A stretch of DNA of 64,000 nucleotides from Tribonema minus (GCA_017506865.1 JAFCMP010000541.1:186001-250000); one strand, 5' to 3'. Shown: positions 35,101-46,757, numbered from the stretch's first letter. A program made the numbers and translations. Notes: generated by a model from the letters alone, not told the origin.

Positions 35101-37553
35101 CTGAGGTCTACTGTAGGCCTCGGGTGAGGGTTGGGGCGACTAGGTAAGCTGCAACCTTCCCCAGCACACCAAGCTTGGGCAACGCTGTGCGGCATTGCTC
35201 TCCCTTCAGCGATTGTCGCAGCATCATTTCTCAGTGGTGGTCTCACAGTTGATAGAATCAACCATCTGTTTTGATCGACCCCTCCGTGACAGCTGATCAC
35301 GGTGCGCATGCTCTGTCACAATTTGAAGTCACAATCAGGGTCTGGTGCCTCGAATTCGATGCCCAAGTCCCCATGACCGCAGTCACCAACAAATGTGTTG
35401 CAGGCGCAGGGAGGTGAAGCGAAGCGCGGGTTTCTGCGAGCCAGCGTGCACAGTATATTGTGCACGTGGTTGTATTGAAGTTTGCGCCACTTCGCGCTCC
35501 ACCCCTCCGCCGGTGCTGCCTCTGCAGGTGACGTGGTTTTCATCCAAACATCTCTGCATCTCGGAGATGAGCTCGACGGGGCACTGCACGGGCAAGGTAA
35601 GCGTATGGCAAACATAGTTTTTGTGTTGGTCATTTACATGTGGCATCTTCAGATTCTTAAAGGAACTTGTATGTTGCTGCTCTACATAAAGTATACAACA
35701 AGTGTGGCAATGCGTTTGTCACATGTGTACAACTGCATTGAACTGGGCGCAGACTCTTCACAGTATAACGCCATCTCTGGAGTAGCCTTGAACTCGAGAT
35801 TGTGGAAGCCACGAGGAGGGGCTGTTGAGTGCGTCAGTGGCGCTAAATTTTTGTTTGTTTGTCGTTAACAAGTTGCAAAGTGCAAAGCACGCCATATACT
35901 TAATGGTATGCAGCTGGATCGTGAGCAGCAGGCTGAGCCCCATACACATCAGGCGGTTTGAAAGCGTTTGGCGATTCTCTGTGATGGCAAGTGCAAATGG
36001 CCGGCATTACTCAGCCTGTGCACGTGCTTCAAGTGTGCTTCGCGTGAGGTGGTATGGCTTCTGCTATGACTGTCTAAGGGGTGGGGGCTAGATGTGATTG
36101 AGGGTGTTGAGCAGAACAGCCTGTTAGTTCTATCAGAATGGCGTACGAGCGTGGACTTGAAGTTCTGAAGCGCACCTGTGTGAGTACAAGTAGTTTGTCA
36201 ATACCAATTTAAAACAGTCGATGCTGCGCTCGTTGAGTGAAATGTGAGACAGGAGGGAACTCAGGCTGAATGGATCAGAGGTCGGTTAAAGTACAGACCA
36301 GGCACTTGCTCAGGGCAAGTCGTACACTTGAGAGTTCGACAAAAGGTATTGTCATGGTGGCAATCGTCACCCGCAGACTTACAATGTGGATGTATTTCTG
36401 CGAGGGGTACGTTCCTGTCAAAGTCAAGTACTCCAAACTACAACAACCCAAGGTGATCAGCCTTTGGGTTGCCTCTGCTTCAAAGACAACAGTCATCGTG
36501 CACGGCCGCTGCATGTACACCTGTACCAAACGCAGCGTGGAACACCGTCTCACTGACACAACACACGCATCCGCAATAACATTGATGATCATTGCAAGAT
36601 TCACAAGAGGATGAAGTGAGGTGTTATGAAAGTGCATGACTCTTGGTGACATCCATCATCTGGGTCGCCACCAAGAACTCGCACGTCCGCCATCAAATCG
36701 CAAGCGTGAACATCTGTATGGCTCGCTGAAAGCTCATGCCTCAGGCTGTCGCTGTGTTGCCCTTCCATTGCTCTGGCTCTCAGCCTGAATGGATCAAGCA
36801 GACGTGGGAGACGCTGGCCACGGACTACACACAGTTCACGGCTATTAACTGGTTTCTGGAAAACAAAGTGGAGACCTTGAACAGGGACTGGGACCTCAAC
36901 TCAAAGGTGATACATGGGGGGGAGGTGCAAATAGGGTTGAAGTTGGGTCCATCCAGGTGCTCACGCGGGGGGGGGGGGGGGGGGGGTATGATATTGTCTG
37001 CTTCAATAACATTGCACAATGAAGCACCTGATGGATCATGGCATGGACTCGGAGTACAAAAGCCGTTCGCAGCGGTGCACCAACTGACTTTCGGAACATC
37101 AATGTCGAAAGGTGGACATCATCGGCATTAAGGACAAGGGCGGCACAAGAATCAGTATGTTAGCAACTCGTGGCCTGTAAATTTGGTGCTCCATTGTATG
37201 CACCTCTAGTGTGTTTGGTGAGAGCGAGCGTGTTTGGCCTCACTTTACTACCGGAGTTGCCACATAGCATGCAGCGCACTCTCGTGAGGTGCTTGCTCCG
37301 TGTCGCGGTGGCTGACGCCATCAATCAAGGTGTGCAGCACCATCCTGCATAACCCGCCACGAGTCAATTAGGTGCCTGCCGCTTACGCTAACTCTCTTCG
37401 CAAGGGTCAGAATTAGGGTTGGGGCCCAGGGTTTCAGCACACGGCGCAACCGCACTCATGGATCCTTCTTGTCGTGTGCGTCGCACGCAGAAGGACATAC
37501 GGGAGTTCACGTCGGGCTTCCGCAAGTTCAAGGAGCAGACGGCCGTCCACTAG
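26112..37553 (+). CDS. Secreted GH26-like beta-mannanase with two cysteine-rich modules
   Basis: Exons: 26112-26213, 26609-26670, 27047-27488, 28875-29038, 30774-30924, 31654-31736, 32329-32432, 32965-33080, 33635-33718, 34809-34895, 35528-35596, 36784-36906, 37491-37553 (TAG), giving 549 residues with all phases agreeing. Residues 1-22 form a signal peptide (MLRSLRGSIVTFAALAAGSV). Two modules follow with the pattern CC...CxECG...C...CC...C...PC, the first ending in a poly-Ala linker, the second at about 203-255. Residues about 255-549 resemble GH26: ASGKYDGYLVKFG, RLLHEING (E367, likely acid/base), DWYQWCVFSPGNS, QMAYNAQNASGHD, HLCISEMSSTG (E478, likely nucleophile) and INWFLENK. Family knowledge: GH26 enzymes cut beta-1,4-mannans. 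Donors at 26671 and 33081 are GC. The cysteine modules may bind carbohydrate, which is a guess. Confidence 0.78.
28140..28874 (+). repeat. Three acceptor echoes before GH26 exon 28875
   Basis: Units of about 210-220 bp start near 28165, 28377 and 28587, and the fourth leads into the real exon. Each holds CGCTGA(C/A)(G/A)CTGAGT, a CACTCAGGGCGACATGGC-like acceptor with exon start, then TGCTGCCACCGCGACTGC. The copies soon run into stop codons (ACTGAGCCC). Only the last continues as coding sequence MACCHRDCKECG. Confidence 0.85.
29281..29940 (+). repeat. 330-bp tandem duplication in GH26 intron
   Basis: Copy one (29281-29610) and copy two (29611-29940) are about 95% alike by eye. Both begin CACCCCCAACAAAGCA and include CTCCATCTCAAAGTTTTCAT and GGGAGTCACTGGGCGCCAGG. 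They do not include a junction of the gene, and each lacks an open frame with known resemblance. Confidence 0.85.
33232..33258. repeat. Hairpin CTTGGGG...CCCCAAG, intronic copy
   Basis: CTTGGGG, a short T-rich loop and TTATCCCCAAG form an imperfect inverted repeat. The same outer arms recur at 55081-55108, where the stem is extended to a near-perfect 28-base palindrome. Confidence 0.5.
33739..33832. repeat. Telomere-like CCCTAA cluster in GH26 intron
   Basis: Degenerate runs of ACCCTAACCCTA, with CCCTGA and CCCTAG variants, start about 20 bases after the donor at 33719. Similar clusters occur at 4405-4570, 9118-9330, 13021-14665, 42501-42550, 43056-43300 and 61585-61600, in both orientations. 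Confidence 0.7.
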
Positions 37554-39469
37554 CCTCAGCAAAAATTCACCACAGCGCCGACTGATGGCCTCTTCCCAGC
37601 CACTGCCAGTGCGTTGTTGTGTCTCAAGCACACCGCCAGCAATTGAGGGGCGCCGACGCGGTCACCCCTGTGTCGCCCTGTGTTGGGGCTCTGCCACTTT
37701 CCGTGGCAGCACCGAAACATCGCTCAATATCCTTTCGTTTTCGTCACTCCCTCTTAGTCAAGCCCCCCCCCCTCCCCCTCCTCTAACGAGTGCTGCAGAG
37801 CACGTGTAGGCACGAAACGCCGTCAGCGTAGAGCTGCGGTTGTCTGCGGGGTAACGCACCGTACGACGTTGCGCTTCGAATCCGTGTCTGTGAGTGGTTT
37901 CGGTTGGTTCCGTAGATGTCGATATTGTTTGACCGTCCTGCTCACGGCCACTCCTCATTGCCAGTCTGAGTCTGAGTGTGGGTCTTTGAAGATGTGACGG
38001 TTTGTGTCGTATTTGTGTGTAGTGCAGGTGCTGTGGAGAGTCATGTCGTACATCAAGTAGTATCTGTGTGCGCTTTGCGGAGCACAAGGTTTTCTGCGCT
38101 CTGCATGGCGCCGTTTCGGCACCGCTGCTGCAGCAGCCGCGCGCTATAGAGTTGTTATTTGGATGCAGTGCTCAGCGCGCTTGCCGCAGCGCTCATCAGC
38201 CGCGACTCACTGCCACACACACTGCCACCATGCTGCAGTGCATGCTCGTGTCTGGGCAGCGACTGCAGTGAGCGTGAGGTGTGTGTACAGCAAGCTCTCC
38301 CTGAGTCTTAAGACGGCCATTGTCAGAGCGCTGCAGCCTCCGCTGCGGTTTGAGCGCTGCTGCTGCGTGACGTTGTGCAGTTTGCGCTTGCTGCCTTTGA
38401 GCACTGCTGCTTCTGACACAGGCTTAGCGCTGCTTCCCCTACTTGGACGCTCTTCCAGCTCCATCCTGTCATTTCCTGAGGATGAATCGGCGCTCTCTTC
38501 AGTGGCCAGACAACTCGCCCACAGCTGCCAGTAGATGTGTTGTTCAGCGGCGGTGATTTGGTCGCATTGGTGTGGTATGTGTGGGTTTGGAGATGTGCTT
38601 GTATGTGTGTTTCTCGAGTGAGTGCAGGTGGTTTGGGCGATTCTCAGCATGCAAGAAGGTGTGTGTGTGGTGACACGCTCGCGATTGAAGACTCTCAATA
38701 TAGGGCCATCAAGCCTTTCAGTCCAGTCATATAACTTCCCTCATTGCTGTTTGTCACAACGTACACTGTAAATGCCTGTTTGCACACCTTGCACTTGACT
38801 GGTGCTTGCACATGAGCAGCTGTAGCAACAAGGAAGGCTTGCCAAGTGCCCTGAATGCTGTTGCCAGTGCCAGCTTGTGCCGTACTAGTAGTCGTTAAGT
38901 TTGCTATCCCAATGATATGGCAAGATGGACAACAGCCGAAGGTGCAGACAACAACACGGCGCGGTTGAGGACTTTGCACTACGTCACTCCACGACACAAC
39001 TCCTAGGGAATCATCTACTGTGGGTTGTTGCTCCACAAACGATTAAACCACCAATATCTTTAATGCAGCATGCAGGTACTATTGATCATGCTTTCAAAAG
39101 TCATCCACCTGAAGGAATAGGCGTCATGCTGAGACCTGCGATATACCTACATGCAAACAATAATCATGCGAGCCGATTGAACTGCCTGCATATATTCATG
39201 CACGCGCCCGTACATGTGAGCCCACGTCAGCTATGCCTGAGTCAAACATACACAAGGCTCGAAACACATTCTATTGGCATTTCACCGTCACAAATGTTAC
39301 ACGCTAAAAGGAAAGCATTGCCACTCCAAATGTAGACCCTCCCCCTCCACCCCCCCCCCCCCCCCCCCCCCTTCTCGTTTCAGTTTAGTTCGTTACAACG
39401 TAACTGAAAGTTGGTACAGAGGCAGAGAGAGGCACTGTCACTACGCCTGCCACACATCACACTGCCACC
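37554..39469. other. Intergenic between GH26 and protease genes
   Basis: I see no supported gene here. It contains C-rich runs (37763-37785 and a ~23-base poly-C at 39349-39371), several GAGCGCTGCTG words (38340-38410) and otherwise unremarkable sequence. The polypyrimidine run lies about 100 bases upstream of the protease start codon, so it could be part of that promoter. Confidence 0.5.
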
Positions 39470-42400
39470 ATGCGCCGAGCGTTTGCGACGACCTGGCTGT
39501 TCGCCCTGGGCGTCAGCAATTGCACGTGGGCCTCACCCACAGGCACTGAAGCCACCGCAGCTGCAGACGCAGCGCTGCCTGCCGAGAGCAGAGCACTTGC
39601 CGATGGAGTCAAGCGGAAGAAGCGGCCTCTATTCAACACAATAGAGGACACAAGAGCATGTGGCGTTGAAGGCCTGCAACGAGGTGGTAGCCCAGACGTG
39701 CATGGCCATCTGGGAGACGACAGCAGCGACGACATCGACAAGAAGTGCCAGCAGGAGGTTCTGCCGAAGTACGGCGCAGGCGCAGACTCCAAGGTCAAAG
39801 GTGAGGGAATTTGTGCGCAATGCGAAGCTGCTGCCTTGCAAACAACGTGAATATGCGCAATACACTGGCAGAATCACGAGCAGCACACTTATTGGAGTCA
39901 ATACTCCAATGCCGTAGAACCTGAATGGCCGATGACTCTAAAACCTCCTTTTCACGTATAGTGATGCACCACAAGCGGCTAATCTGGATTGTGTCGCGTG
40001 TTGCGCGCAACGCGCAGTCATGGACGTGAAGCGCACGCGGCTCGACTGCGACGCGCTGCGCCTGCGCGCCGACATGCCCTCCCTCGACTTCGCCTTCCGC
40101 GGCGTCGACTACACGGCCGCGCGCAACTCGTACGACTACTTCGCGCAGTTCGAGGGGCGCCACGTGTGGACGGGGGAGCTCACCGGCGACGCCACCGGCG
40201 CCGTGACGGTCGTCTGGAACGACGAGTGCGACCCGCAGGTGTTCCATCTGCTCGCGGCGCTGGGTGAGGACGCGGACGGGCGCAGGAACACGCTGCGGAC
40301 CGTTCCCTGCGCGGACGGCGCGTGCACGTGGCTCGCCGCGCTCAAGGCGGACGTGCGCGAGGAGTACGAGGGCAAGAGGTATGTAGGTATGGGTGGGGGA
40401 GAGAGAGATGTGCTGTCGAGTCGGTAGATGGCGAGCGCTGCTGCCAGTGGTGGCAGCTCAGCGCGAGGAGTGTGAAGGCAAGCGATATGTATATACGTAT
40501 GCTGCGGACCGTTCCGTGCGCAGACGGCTCGTGCACGTGGCTCGCCGCGAGTACGAGGGCAAGAGGTATGCAGGTATAGGTGGGGAGAGAGAGGGTTGCG
40601 CTGCCGTGAAAGTACATAGACGCCGAGCGCTGCTGTGAGTGGCGTCGCCGTGCGGAGCAGTGATGCTGAAAGCAGCGCTTCGTGCGCCATGAAGCACACG
40701 ACATGACGCGCACAGTGCACTGTCATGTTGAAAGTGCTTATGGTGTCAGTCAGTAAGCCTGCGCTTGTCAAGGGCGGGTGCCGTCAAGCGACGCGCTGCG
40801 CCGCCGCCGCCAGCGCTGCCTCCTTCAAGCGGAGCGTTACCATTGATGCAGCAGCGCTCAACGCTGACGAAAGATACAATCCGCATTTTCACTAGGTAGG
40901 TAGCAGATATGTATCGCCACCCCATATGCTCAATGAGCCATGGATGGAATGTGTGGAGGGGAATAGTGCGCCGCGCTGCCGCCGCCGCCGCCGCCGCCGC
41001 CTCCATCGAGTGGCGCAACGCTGATCACGAGGCAGCAGCGCTCGACGCCTGCATCGAGAGCACCTGAGCATCTCAACAGGCACCCGCTGCGAACACATTT
41101 GCTCGTGCAGAATCTCAGCAGCGCTCAATGCAGCAGCTCGATGCTCCGCGTCTTGTAAACATACGGTCTGCGTCTGGGCAGTGATGTGACGCGCCGCGCT
41201 AGCCTTCCGCCGTGCACCGCATCCTCGACCGCACTCGCAGGAGATCAGCTTACTTGCGTACAGCGGCGGCGCCGCTGCCGCCGCCGCCTCCGTCAGCAGC
41301 GCACGGCCTCGAGGCAGCGGCAGCGCTCAACACCAATGAGCGAGCACCCGAGCGTCGCGCCATCGCATGCAGAGATTGTTCGCACTCATGCCTTATACTC
41401 CGCCGCCCGCGTCCTCGCAGGGACACACGGCGCACCACCGCCGCCGCCGCCGCCGCGGCGCAGCGCAGCGCCGCCGACCCCGAGGCCGCAGCAGCGCTCG
41501 ACGCCGACATTGAGCTCCTGCGGCTGATGTCCGAGGGGGACGGGGACGCGCACGACGTGTTTCACCGCGCGGGGGGGCGGAGACTGGAGGGGGAGGGGGC
41601 GGTGGTCATGCCTTCGGGGAGGAGGTTGGATGACGGCAGCATCGTGCGCGTGCTGTTTGCATACACGCCGGCGAGCCGCGCGCGCTGGGGGGCGGCGACG
41701 CTCAAGAGCATGATTGTGGGGGGTGTCGCCAGCGCCAATCAGGTGGGGCGGATGTGCAGGAAGTTGGTACTTCAACTTGTTAGCACGGGTGCGACACATT
41801 TCTGTTTGCGTACACACCGGCGAGCCGCGCACGCTGGGGCGCGGCGACGCTCAAGACCATGATCGTGGGGGGCGTCGCGAGCGCCAATCAGGTGCGCAGG
41901 TGTTGGGACTTCAACTTGTTGACAAGCACAAGAACGAATGCATTTTGCTAGTTGGAACTGAACAGCTGCGTGCCATGTGGTACATGCGTGCGATGGTGAC
42001 GTTGGTTTCTGGCTGCCTTTGTGTACACGCCTGCGAGCCGCGCACGCTGGGGCGCGGCGACGCTCAAGAGCATGATTGTGGGGGGCGTCGCCAGCGCCAA
42101 TCAGGTCAGGCGCAGATGTGCAGCAAGTTCAAACTTCAATTTGTGAGCACTAGCTAGAACGGATTGATCACGGGGGGGCGTCGCCAGCGCCAATCAGGTG
42201 GGGCCGCGCGCGCAGAAAGTTGGAACTTCAACTTGAATGCACGAGTGCGACGCATTTCAGTACTTGGTGTACAGCTGCGTGCTGCGTATACGTAGTACAT
42301 GCGTGCGATGCCAATCAGGTGGGGCGGACGCGCAGATCGCGGGGACTTCAATTTGAAAGCACCTAGTATGACTATGCGTTTCGGTGCTTGGAATGTACGG

Positions 42401-45360
42401 CTGCACGCCATGTAGTACACACGTGCAATGGTGTCAAGTTTTTTTTGGTTGGTGTGGTCAGAGTCGCTGCCCTCGCAAAAATGTCAGCAGCCGGCAACAG
42501 TAGGGTTAGGGTTAGGGTCAAGGTGAGGATTAGGGTTAGGGTTAGGGTTACTTGGCCGACCACATGCCACACGCGCTGGAACGCTTTGCCTGCTTGCGCA
42601 CCATGTGCGGTACTGTCACGAAGCCATATGAAAAGAGCACTTTGTACACACATTTGCCGTGTAAAGCGAGGTCGTGTGTGCGGCAAGGTGCAGCTCAAGA
42701 CCCAAGCCTGACACAAATATTTGGGATGGTCAGTTGACAGGATGGCCTATACTCTGGGCGGTACAGCTGACGCTGGCGCGTTTGTCGAACAATGTCATTG
42801 AATTCGGTCATGCAGGTGCTGAACGGCAGCGGCCTGAGGCTGAACGCATACCAGCAGCAGCGCTCAACTGCTTGAAAGTGGCGACAGCAACCGTCAATTG
42901 GTGAATGCAAGCTGTAATAAGCGGCTGTTGTCTTACACCTGCCACAGCGCATAGACATAAACATGCTCATGAGCATCCCTTGGCGGCCCAACCCAATGCA
43001 GGCAAGCGAGCAACGTGCCATCAAAACTCAGTCAAACCACACGTTTCAGCGCACCTAACCCTAATCCTAACTTTAACCCTAGCCCACATCGCAGGTTCTC
43101 AGCAACAGCGGCCTGGGCTTCAAGATAGAGGCGGCGGCAATCATGGCCGCGTCGCACACGGAGCCTAACGGCGGCTCACTAGACTCAGCGCATGCTAGCA
43201 GCAGCGCTCAACTCGTCAAACAGCACCGCCGGTTTCGTTGCACTTAACCCTAGCCAAAACCCTATCCCTAACCCTAACCCTATTGCTAACCCTGACCCGC
43301 ATCGCAGGTCCTCAGCAACAGTGGCCTGGGCTTCAAGATAGAGGCAGCGGCGATTATGGCCACGACGTACACGGAGCCTGACGGCGGCTTTGTGGCTGCC
43401 CTCAACGACCTCGACGATGGGAACGTCACCGGCGTCAACGCGGCGCGCGAGACGTACAAGGCGGACCTCGTGCAGCTCGTCATCAACACGTCGGATTACT
43501 GCGGGTGCGTCCCAGGCTCCTGAAATGCACAATAGACCCTCCTCCGAAGGGACTGTACAACGTATTCGACGTCGGACCATTGCTACGTTGCGGCAAACAT
43601 CTGCCGTGTATCAGGTCATGTTGCGCATCACACATGCATCAACTATTGACATACTGCGGGTGCGTTTCGATCCCACAACTATGCGCAAAAGGCCTTTCAA
43701 AGGGGGGTCACGGCGTATTCGGCAAAGTCTCTGTGTGTGTATGGCGAAAGTTGTGCGGATGCTGCGCTTAGCTTGCCTGAGCAATGCTGCCCATCACAAC
43801 TTCAGGTACTGTGCATATCAAGGGCAATGGTTGCCTGCGCTGGCGGCGTGCCTGTCAGGTACATGAACGTTGTGACGCCAACGTCTAATAACCTTCAACA
43901 TTCTAGTACTTGTAGTGTGTGCATGACTGTAGTGTCGTACAGGTGATGTATTGGATTGGCAACCCAAAAACAAGGTGCGTATGAGCAGCCAAAGTGCTAA
44001 TTGGTGACTGCGCTGTTGTTTGCGTTGCCACATATGGGAACATCATGATGATGTCAACGCCGCCTGGGTTTGCGCTCACCATACACTTAGAAGTTGCTTT
44101 GATGCTGATACTCGTGTTTGTTGTACAGCAGCAACTGTACCAATTGCAGTGCTGTTTGCGCTGCCTATGGCAGGTACGGACCATCATGACGTCGACTTCG
44201 TCCGATTTTGCAGTTACTCATTACTTGAAGGTGGCTTTGATACTGACACTCGTGCTTCTTTCACAGCAGTAATGATTGACTTTTTTTCATAGCAGCAACT
44301 TGCAACTAAGTTGGTGCCTTTTTCTTAATCGCGCTGCCAGGTACGGGAACATCATGACTTCAACCTCCTCCGACTTTGCGCTCACCATATACTTCGCGTT
44401 GGCTTTCATGTTGATACTCGTGCCTCTTGTACGCAACAACTCACCTTTGCGGTCTTTGCGGTACTGTTTGCGTTGCCAGGTATGGGAATATCATGACATC
44501 GACGTCCTCCGACTTTGCACCGTGGGCACACAGCGTCGTATACAACGGCTGCTACAGCTCCTACTCGCACATCCACGAGATGGGGCACAACATGGGCGCG
44601 CAGCACGACGCCGCAAACTCGCAGGTGGGGCGGCTGGCATTGAAGTTGAAGTTTCTGCGGCTGGCATTGAAGTCGAAGTTGTTTCTGCTGAGAGATGGGG
44701 CACAACATGGGCGCGCAGCACGACGCCGCAAACTCCCAGGTGAGGCGACTGGAATTGAAGTTGAAGTTGCTGCTGCTGCTGAGAACTGCCGCCATCTTGG
44801 CCAGGGGGAGCGCTGCCGCCTTGTCAAGTTTTAGACGCACTTGAACACCTCTGGACCCTGAGTACTACTTCAGTCTCATCCTGCACGTACTCAGGGGACG
44901 CACCTGACTTTATGGCCCGATACCAGATGCCCTGCCATTAATGCCGCGAAAACAATGACGCAGCTGGGTCAGCGCCCACACTCAGCCCGTGCCTGCTGCT
45001 ACACAACTCACAGCCCCGCGCTCCAATGGCATGGCTCTTCGACAGCAAACAATACTCTCGCAAGCCGCCCGCCACTACACTTCACTGACGTCTTCGCCGT
45101 GTCGTGCCCCTAAACAATCGCCTCTCCCGCAGGACGTCACCGACTGGTCGTACGGCGAGGGCTACCGCTACTGCTCCGGCGAGACGTCGCAGCCGTGGTT
45201 CCGCTCCGTCATGTCGTACAACTGCGGCGCGGCGCCGCGCGTGCCGTACTTCAGCTCGCCCAACGTCTACTACAAGGGGCGCGCCACCGGCACCGCGGGC
45301 GCCGACAATGTGCGCGTCCTCAAGGCCAACCGCTACACGGTCGCCAACTTCCGGCAGTAA
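39470..45360 (+). CDS. Secreted reprolysin-like (M12B-type) zinc metalloprotease
   Basis: Exons: 39470-39800, 40018-40378, 41421-41742, 43308-43504, 44480-44624, 45133-45360 (TAA), giving 527 residues with all phases agreeing. The start is in a GCCACCATG context and begins a signal peptide (MRRAFATTWLFALGVSNCTW). Residues about 110-230 look like the propeptide (EGRHVWTGELTGDATG). The catalytic domain starts at VRVLFAYTPASR in exon 3. The zinc site HEMGHNMGAQHD is at 436-447, the Met-turn SVMSY with Met479 follows, and the end is RVPYFSSPNVYYKG...VANFRQ, as in bacterial-type reprolysin relatives. The protein should be exported, zinc-dependent and activated by propeptide removal. GCC-repeat tracts encode an Ala-rich linker in exon 3. 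Confidence 0.9.
40458..40590 (+). repeat. Donor echoes of protease exon 2
   Basis: After the donor at 40379 the exon end and intron start recur twice. A short copy lies at 40458-40492 (GCGAGGAGTGTGAAGGCAAG, then a donor-like GTATGT). A longer one at 40500-40590 matches 40290-40400, including CTGCGGACCGTTCC, GTGCACGTGGCTCGCCGCG, GAGTACGAGGGCAAGAGGTA and the intronic GGTGGGGA. The longer copy has lost ~24 internal bases. Confidence 0.85.
41802..42319 (+). repeat. Four donor echoes of protease exon 3, progressively shorter
   Basis: The true donor is at 41743. Copies of the exon end with a donor end at 41892, 42105, 42198 and 42319. They keep about 90, 87, 28 and 10 exon bases, respectively. The first two still encode YTPASRARWGAATLK. 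Intron sequence after each donor is also partly shared (GGAACTTCAACTTG-like words and CATGCGTGCGATG). Confidence 0.9.
42501..42550 (+). repeat. TTAGGG-type interstitial repeat
   Basis: AGGGTTAGGGTTAGGGTCA is followed by GGATTAGGGTTAGGGTTAGG inside the protease intron. It is one of the purest telomere-like runs in the window. Confidence 0.8.
42825..43250 (+). repeat. Two acceptor echoes before protease exon 4
   Basis: The real acceptor is at 43305-43307. Upstream copies follow acceptors at 42822-42824 (GTGCTGAACGGCAGCGGCCT, diverged) and 43092-43094 (GTTCTCAGCAACAGCGGCCT, near identical for ~75 bases, then frame-broken). The introns before the second copy and before the real exon both consist of CCCTAACCCT-like DNA ending in CATCGCAG. 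Confidence 0.9.
43855..44400 (+). repeat. Three or four acceptor echoes before protease exon 5
   Basis: The real exon starts at 44480 with TATGGGAATATCATGACATC. Upstream copies begin near 44032 (ATATGGGAACATCATGATGA), 44177 (TACGGACCATCATGACGTCG) and 44341 (TACGGGAACATCATGACTTC). A remnant lies near 43858. Each continues with a TCCGACTTTGC-like word and then CACCATA, which is absent from the real exon. Confidence 0.85.
44694..44745 (+). repeat. Donor echo of the zinc-site exon
   Basis: The last ~45 bases of exon 44480-44624, encoding EMGHNMGAQHDAANS, recur at 44694-44742 followed by a donor-like GTGAGG. The copy cannot restore a second active site because it lacks an acceptor and the first His codon context. 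It is an intronic duplicate. Confidence 0.9.
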
Positions 45361-46757
45361 CCTCCGCCGCCACGACTGTCATTACTTCAACTCTGGAGGC
45401 CAGAGCTCTCGAAGTCGAAGCGTTTCGCTGCAAGGTTGGGCGGTGTGTCGCCAAGAGAGGCGGCGCGTGACACCACGGACGAGGATAGTGGCACGCTCTG
45501 CTGCAATTTCGTTGCTGCCGCGAGCCGGCTCACGGGCGGGCGACCGCGACAGGGGAAGTGACCCGTGCCGAAACGTCGTGCGGCGACGCGGGCGCGCTTG
45601 ATAGCTGCGTAGTAGCTGCGTTAGCAAGTGCGCATGGGATTGGGTGCAGGGTGTTGTTACGTGTATGTCGTGCGTGGAGTGCTTGTTGTTTTGTGTGTGT
45701 GTGTGTGGCGGTGCTGTGCGCGGCGCGCAGTCGTCGAGCGGCTTTGTGACGGAGCCGGAACGTCACCCGTGTCGTTTCTTCAAGAAGTACTTCTAGTAAG
45801 ACGGTCTCGGATTGGCAAGCACAGACCGACATGCGAGCAACATACGCCAGCCTTGAGCTGGTGCATTGTGCGCGTCAGTGCTCATCTTTATTTGTTGATT
45901 ACCTCGTGGTCTCCATGGGGAGCTGCCAACAGCGACCACTGGCCGTCAGGCTTGGGTCAATGGCATTGTGACAAGTTGCGGCAACAAGAGATCAGTCCCA
46001 TGTGCCGTCTGAGCAAACAAGCGACAGATCTTTCACAAGTTGCCTAATGAATGACTTCAAGTACTGATCATCAATTGCTGATGATTGGCATGCAGAACTT
46101 TGTCGAGCATCTCTTGCAATGTCATACATGTATACAACGAGCGGCCCGCTGTTTTACATGATGTGCATTGCACTTGCACTGCTGCCGCCGCTTGCTCGAC
46201 CGCAGCTACTAGAAGTACGTACATGCTTTGCACTTACAGACAGTAGAGCACGTTAGCAAAGGGGGAATCTGCTCGTCTGCAGCGTCTGTGCTACCTCCCA
46301 GGGTGAGATGCCGAAACCATGACTGTTTCAAAACTTCCCCACACTCAGCAGGCAACCACAACGACCTGGGGTTCGCCAGTTTGCACCCCTCAATAAACAC
46401 GCGCCACTGCTGCGACATTAGCCATCGATTTCTCGCAGCTCACAAAGCGTGGGGTTCGTCGTACTTCAGATCACAAGAAAGCATCTGCAGCATTGCAGCA
46501 AGACAGCAACAGCATTGCAGCAGTTCGCATCTGATGCAGACAAGCCGCATATTAACCAGTACATGAAACACGTTCATTTATATGACAGTGTCTCACTGAA
46601 GCTCTCAGCTTTCATGCACACATACTAGTCGCGATGATGTTCAATAGTGCGCCATCACGCGAAGTACAATCACCTAGCTCTCTGACACTGGTCGACCTGA
46701 CGTGCTGGGCGCTATAACACTTGCACTTCGCCTACCCTGACTGCACCATGTGTGACG
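45361..46757. other. Intergenic 3' region
   Basis: This follows the protease stop codon and precedes (convergently) the stop codon of the minus-strand ankyrin-like gene. A GT microsatellite lies at about 45693-45708. No coding stretch with recognisable features is seen, and open frames here are short and compositionally ordinary. Confidence 0.55.

Noticed and set aside
41802..42105. Mutually exclusive alternative exons of the protease
   Set aside because: The copies keep the donor but lack a convincing acceptor at their 5' side, so they cannot be spliced as internal exons.
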